Part shown: positions 63,715-64,000 of the stretch, one piece after another
Numbering within the stretch: the first letter of the stretch is position 1
How the letters are laid out: the number at the start of each line of letters is the position of its first letter
NCBI GenBank assembly: GCA_020249145.1
Contig: JADCGF010000023.1
Location: forward strand, 1 to 64,000
Source: Roseomonas sp.
GTDB lineage: Bacteria > Pseudomonadota > Alphaproteobacteria > Acetobacterales > Acetobacteraceae
DNA length: 64,000 nucleotides
Direction: 5' to 3'
Notes under the pieces: generated by a model
The model's database searches: none
What the model was told of the DNA's origin: nothing
The model's input: only the letters and a program-made list of their open reading frames with translations
Program-made: the position numbers and the translations under genes

Positions 63715-64000
63715 TTGCCAGATGGCGGTCACTTCGCGGGGGCGAATGCCTATCCCGCGCTGGTTCTGAATGCGGACTTCCGTCCGCTTTCCTATTTTCC
63801 TCTGTCCATTTGGTCATGGCAGGACGCTATCAAGGCTGTCTTTCTGGACCGTGTTTCCGTGCTGAATGAATATGATGTGGAAGTGCATTCGCCATCGGTG
63901 GCGCTGCGCCTGCCCAGCGTGATTGCGCTCAAGGAATTCATCCCCGCCGCGCGGCGCCCTGCCTTCACGCGCTTCAATGTGTTTTTGCGCGATCATTTTG
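63715..64000 (+). CDS. HNH endonuclease family protein, cut by the window edge
   Basis: The first about 95 residues of an HNH-type protein: PALVLNADFRPLSYFPLSIW and SVLNEYDVEVHSPS followed by IPAARRPAFTRFNVFLRDHF; the HNH motif itself would lie beyond the edge. The start is inferred as TTG 63715, which has AAGGAG 6-7 bases upstream; GTG 63688 is an alternative and the frame is open upstream of both. The 3' end is missing. Confidence 0.8.
   Translation, partial: MPDGGHFAGANAYPALVLNADFRPLSYFPLSIWSWQDAIKAVFLDRVSVLNEYDVEVHSPSVALRLPSVIALKEFIPAARRPAFTRFNVFLRDHF

Overview
The window is a high-GC bacterial chromosome segment, most likely from an alphaproteobacterium of the Acetobacteraceae (Roseomonas-like). 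This rests on protein character (orphan tripartite-tricarboxylate-type binding proteins, MmgE/PrpD catabolic genes, a GNAT-Nudix fusion) and on gene order: yicC-gmk, and secA next to a parvulin gene, argJ and a mutT-like gene. No tRNA, rRNA or CRISPR array was seen.

Layout. 0-3.3 kb: small catabolic operon (alpha/beta hydrolase, Bug-type binding protein, Ldh2-family dehydrogenase). 3.3-8.5 kb: secreted hypothetical, cold-shock protein with a long leader, two small proteins, RidA-like protein, HemW, SirB1-like protein, LutA-like Fe-S protein. 8.5-11.3 kb (minus strand): JmjC-like oxygenase, OmpA-like, fasciclin and DUF2459 genes, all coupled by 4-base overlaps. 11.4-13.5 kb: Asp/Glu racemase and a putative glycosyltransferase. 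13.6-14.1 kb: remnant of an IS3-family transposase.

14.1-23.3 kb is a surface-glycan island: FkbM methyltransferase, PhyH-like dioxygenase, TPR/GT61 glycosyltransferase, FdtA-like isomerase, DegT aminotransferase, methyltransferase, PglD-like acyltransferase, FemAB-like protein and a propeller glycosidase-like protein. It uses GAC/GAG/AAC-rich codons, unlike its neighbours (GAT/GAA/AAT), which suggests transfer. Beside it at 23.3-25.0 kb lies a resident-looking second copy of the methyltransferase-acyltransferase pair in opposite orientation.

25-40.6 kb holds metabolic and housekeeping genes: GMC oxidoreductase, HIT protein, lipase-like lipoprotein, Zn-finger protein and polA, MFS and AEC transporters, gmk and yicC, SDR, Zn alcohol dehydrogenase, class V aminotransferase, a NOX-like ferric reductase and galU. 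40.6-46.6 kb is a catabolic cluster with two MmgE/PrpD proteins, a second orphan binding protein, an SDR and a cyclase-family hydrolase.

47.1-49.8 kb holds a GNAT-argC operon and a glutathione transferase with different codon use. The GNAT-argC operon is preceded by a promoter, a short leader ORF with four consecutive Arg codons, competing hairpins and a terminator, which reads as a candidate arginine attenuator. The transferase segment is flanked by an imperfect repeat of the secA 3' end. 49.8-56.7 kb: secA, parvulin isomerase, argJ, GNAT-Nudix fusion, CinA-type domain protein. 56.8-62 kb: porin-like protein with its LuxR-type regulator, LysE and SBF-type transporters, small membrane proteins. 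62-64 kb: GluQ-RS, a carboxylesterase and the start of an HNH endonuclease cut by the window edge.
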